Origin: Bacillus sp. REN16
GTDB taxonomy: Bacteria > Bacillota > Bacilli > Bacillales > Bacillaceae_L
Direction: 5' to 3'
NCBI RefSeq assembly: GCF_020731355.1
Contig: NZ_JAJFZK010000004.1
Coordinates: 298,413 to 362,412, forward strand
DNA length: 64,000 nucleotides
Part shown: one piece after another, positions 62,194-64,000 of the stretch
How positions within the stretch are numbered: the stretch's first letter is position 1
Layout: each line of letters begins with the position of its first letter
Position numbers and translations under genes: made by a program
Notes under the pieces: model-generated
Seen by the model: only the letters and a program-made list of their open reading frames with translations
Told to the model about the DNA's origin: nothing
Database searches by the model: none

Positions 62194-63646
62194 GCAGGAT
62201 CAACCATTAATTTTTGAACTATCAAAGCCAGGGCGAATTGGTTATAGTTTGCCAGAATTAGACGTACCTGAGGTAAATATGGATGAGATTATCCCTAGTG
62301 ACTATCTTCGTGTTGAGGAGCCAGAACTGCCAGAAGTATCTGAACTAGATATTATGCGTCATTACACGGCATTATCAAGAAGGAATCATGGAGTAGATTC
62401 AGGTTTTTATCCACTGGGATCATGTACAATGAAGTACAATCCAAAAATTAATGAAAACGTTGCTCGCTACAATGGATTTGCCCATATCCATCCGTTACAA
62501 GACGAAAGCACAGTCCAAGGTGCGATGGAATTAATGTATGACCTGCAAGAGCATCTAAAAGAAATTACTGGAATGGATGAAGTGACCCTTCAACCGGCAG
62601 CTGGTGCACATGGTGAGTGGACCGGATTAATGATGATCCGTGCCTACCACGAAGCAAATAACGACACTGCTCGTACAAAAGTTATCGTACCTGATTCAGC
62701 ACATGGTACCAACCCAGCATCTGCAACAGTAGCTGGCTTTGAAACGATCACTGTAAAATCTGGTGAGGACGGATTAGTAGATCTAGAGGATTTACGTCGA
62801 GTAGTTGGACCGGATACAGCTGCATTGATGTTAACCAACCCGAATACACTAGGTCTGTTTGAAGAGAATATTTTGGAAATGACAGAAATCATCCACTCAG
62901 CTGGTGGTAAAGTTTATTATGACGGTGCAAACCTGAACGCGGTATTAAGTAAAGCTCGCCCTGGAGACATGGGATTTGACGTTGTTCACTTAAATCTGCA
63001 CAAAACCTTTACTGGTCCACATGGCGGTGGAGGCCCAGGTTCTGGTCCTGTCGGTGTAAAGGAAGATTTAATTCCTTATCTGCCAAAACCGGTTCTTGTA
63101 AAAACAGAGGAAGGCTATCAATTTGATTACAACCGTCCACAATCAATCGGGCGTGTAAAACCGTTCTATGGAAACTTTGGAATCAATGTTCGTGCGTATA
63201 CGTACATCCGGTCAATGGGACCAGATGGTCTTAAGGCGGTTACTGAAAATGCTGTAATAAATGCAAACTACATGATGCGTCGACTAGCGCCACATTTTGA
63301 CCTGCCATATGATAGACACTGTAAACATGAGTTCGTAATCTCAGGTAGACGTCAGAAAAAATTAGGTGTTCGTACATTAGATATTGCAAAACGATTGCTC
63401 GATTTCGGTTATCATCCGCCAACCATTTACTTCCCACTAAATGTTGAGGAATGTATGATGATCGAACCGACTGAAACAGAATCAAAAGAAACACTGGATG
63501 ATTTCATTGAAGCGATGATCCAAATTGCGAAAGAAACAGAAGAAAATCCAGAAATCGTTCAAGAAGCACCACATACAACAGTTGTAAGCCGACTTGATGA
63601 AACATTAGCAGCAAGAAAACCTGTATTACGCTATCAAAAACAATAA
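62186..63646 (+). CDS. gcvPB: Glycine dehydrogenase (decarboxylating) subunit 2
   Basis: A 486-residue catalytic half. The PLP-binding Lys is in [20 protein letters not shown]; other blocks are [31 protein letters not shown] and [12 protein letters not shown]. Splitting of P protein into two subunits is normal in Bacillus. ATG 62186 after GGGGGATAGCC. Confidence 0.97.
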   Translation: MNKQDQPLIFELSKPGRIGYSLPELDVPEVNMDEIIPSDYLRVEEPELPEVSELDIMRHYTALSRRNHGVDSGFYPLGSCTMKYNPKINENVARYNGFAHIHPLQDESTVQGAMELMYDLQEHLKEITGMDEVTLQPAAGAHGEWTGLMMIRAYHEANNDTARTKVIVPDSAHGTNPASATVAGFETITVKSGEDGLVDLEDLRRVVGPDTAALMLTNPNTLGLFEENILEMTEIIHSAGGKVYYDGANLNAVLSKARPGDMGFDVVHLNLHKTFTGPHGGGGPGSGPVGVKEDLIPYLPKPVLVKTEEGYQFDYNRPQSIGRVKPFYGNFGINVRAYTYIRSMGPDGLKAVTENAVINANYMMRRLAPHFDLPYDRHCKHEFVISGRRQKKLGVRTLDIAKRLLDFGYHPPTIYFPLNVEECMMIEPTETESKETLDDFIEAMIQIAKETEENPEIVQEAPHTTVVSRLDETLAARKPVLRYQKQ

Positions 63647-63658
63647 CTATCTATATAG

Positions 63659-63694
63659 AAGAGATTCATCCTGTTTTGGATGAGTCTTTTTTTT
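63659..63694 (+). terminator. gcv operon terminator
   Basis: AAGAGATTCATCC-TGTTTT-GGATGAGTCTT followed by TTTTTT. Confidence 0.88.
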
Positions 63695-63825
63695 ACCATA
63701 AATTACCGTGTTTAAAAGTATTGAAAAATGGACGTTGGGCTGATAATATAGGTTAAGTCATCACGACAACGTGATTGATTGAGTCACACTTTTAAAAAAC
63801 GAAGAAATTGTTTTTGAAAAAGTTG

Positions 63826-63855
63826 TTGACATGAAAGTTTGGTACATGATATATT
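63826..63855 (+). promoter_or_regulatory. rRNA operon promoter
   Basis: TTGACA (63826-63831), 18 bp, TATATT (63850-63855), about 100 bases before the 16S start. A preceding poly-A/T stretch (63793-63818) may serve as an UP element. Confidence 0.8.
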
Positions 63856-63885
63856 ATTAAAGTCGCTTTTGAGCGGCGGTTAAAA

Positions 63886-63900
63886 GTTCTTTGAAAACTG
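63886..63900 (+). promoter_or_regulatory. boxA-like antitermination motif of the rRNA leader
   Basis: GTTCTTTGAAAACTG in the leader, preceded by CGCTTTTGAGCG (small stem at 63864-63875). Typical location and sequence for Bacillus rRNA leaders. Confidence 0.6.
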
Positions 63901-63954
63901 AACACAATACAAGCGTCAACGTTTTAATTTTATTTTATTGAGCAATCAATACTC

Positions 63955-64000
<46 letters not shown>

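Overview
The window is a stretch of low-GC Firmicute chromosome, almost certainly from a Bacillaceae member close to Bacillus in the broad sense (Neobacillus- or Mesobacillus-like). Gene order follows the Bacillus subtilis yqf-yqg-yqh region nearly gene by gene: cshB, nfo, yqfT, yqfU, zur, yqfX, ispG, yqfZ, yqgC, sodA, yqgE, pbpA, pst, yqgN, yqgO, gluP, yqgQ, glcK, yqgS, yqgT, yqgU, yqgX, comGA-GG, yqzE, tas/sin, yqhG, yqhH, gcvT-gcvPA-gcvPB. The last 46 bases are the 5' end of a 16S rRNA gene. Consensus GGAGG ribosome sites, TTG/GTG starts and hairpin-plus-T terminators are all typical of the group.

Region by region. 0-11.5 kb is housekeeping: RNA helicase, endonuclease IV, a Zur-regulated zinc ABC transporter, isoprenoid synthesis (ispG), a Na/Pi symporter-like protein and Mn superoxide dismutase. 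11.6-12.7 kb is a non-coding minisatellite of about nineteen 52-bp units followed by a second diverged 52/53-bp hairpin set. 12.8-21 kb holds an MFS transporter, a class B PBP and a complete Pho-box-controlled pstS-C-A-B-phoU operon. 21-31.5 kb holds rpmG, folate cyclo-ligase, membrane proteins, a rhomboid protease, a GerA/SpoVAF-type spore protein, glucokinase, an LTA-synthase-family enzyme and a LysM/M14 peptidase. 31.9-35.6 kb is a 1222-residue secreted subtilase with an unusual leader. 35.8-45.3 kb leads into the seven-gene comG competence pseudopilus operon. 45.3-50 kb is a more variable block (moaA, DUF2512, YqzG, two unknown lipoproteins and a secreted repeat protein).

50-55 kb is a biofilm-matrix island: tasA-like, tapA-like, sipW and an LPETG-anchored TasA-like protein, bracketed by two different SinR proteins, one with its own sinI. 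55-56.4 kb has an antitoxin-like gene and a 52-bp hairpin array, bounded by a 77-bp direct repeat of the 3' end of yqhG. 56.4-63.7 kb has yqhG, yqhH and the glycine-cleavage operon behind a tandem glycine riboswitch.

The most unusual observations are non-coding. (i) A ~143-bp element with terminal inverted repeats sits inside the P3-like stem-loop of the second glycine aptamer, and a related copy sits between gcvT and gcvPA. (ii) Three different tandem arrays in the window share a 52-bp period, close to five helical turns, and two of them carry hairpins. (iii) A third dispersed palindromic repeat family (two copies) occupies convergent gene spacers with coordinated stem changes. All functions come from recognising families by eye; no database search was run.
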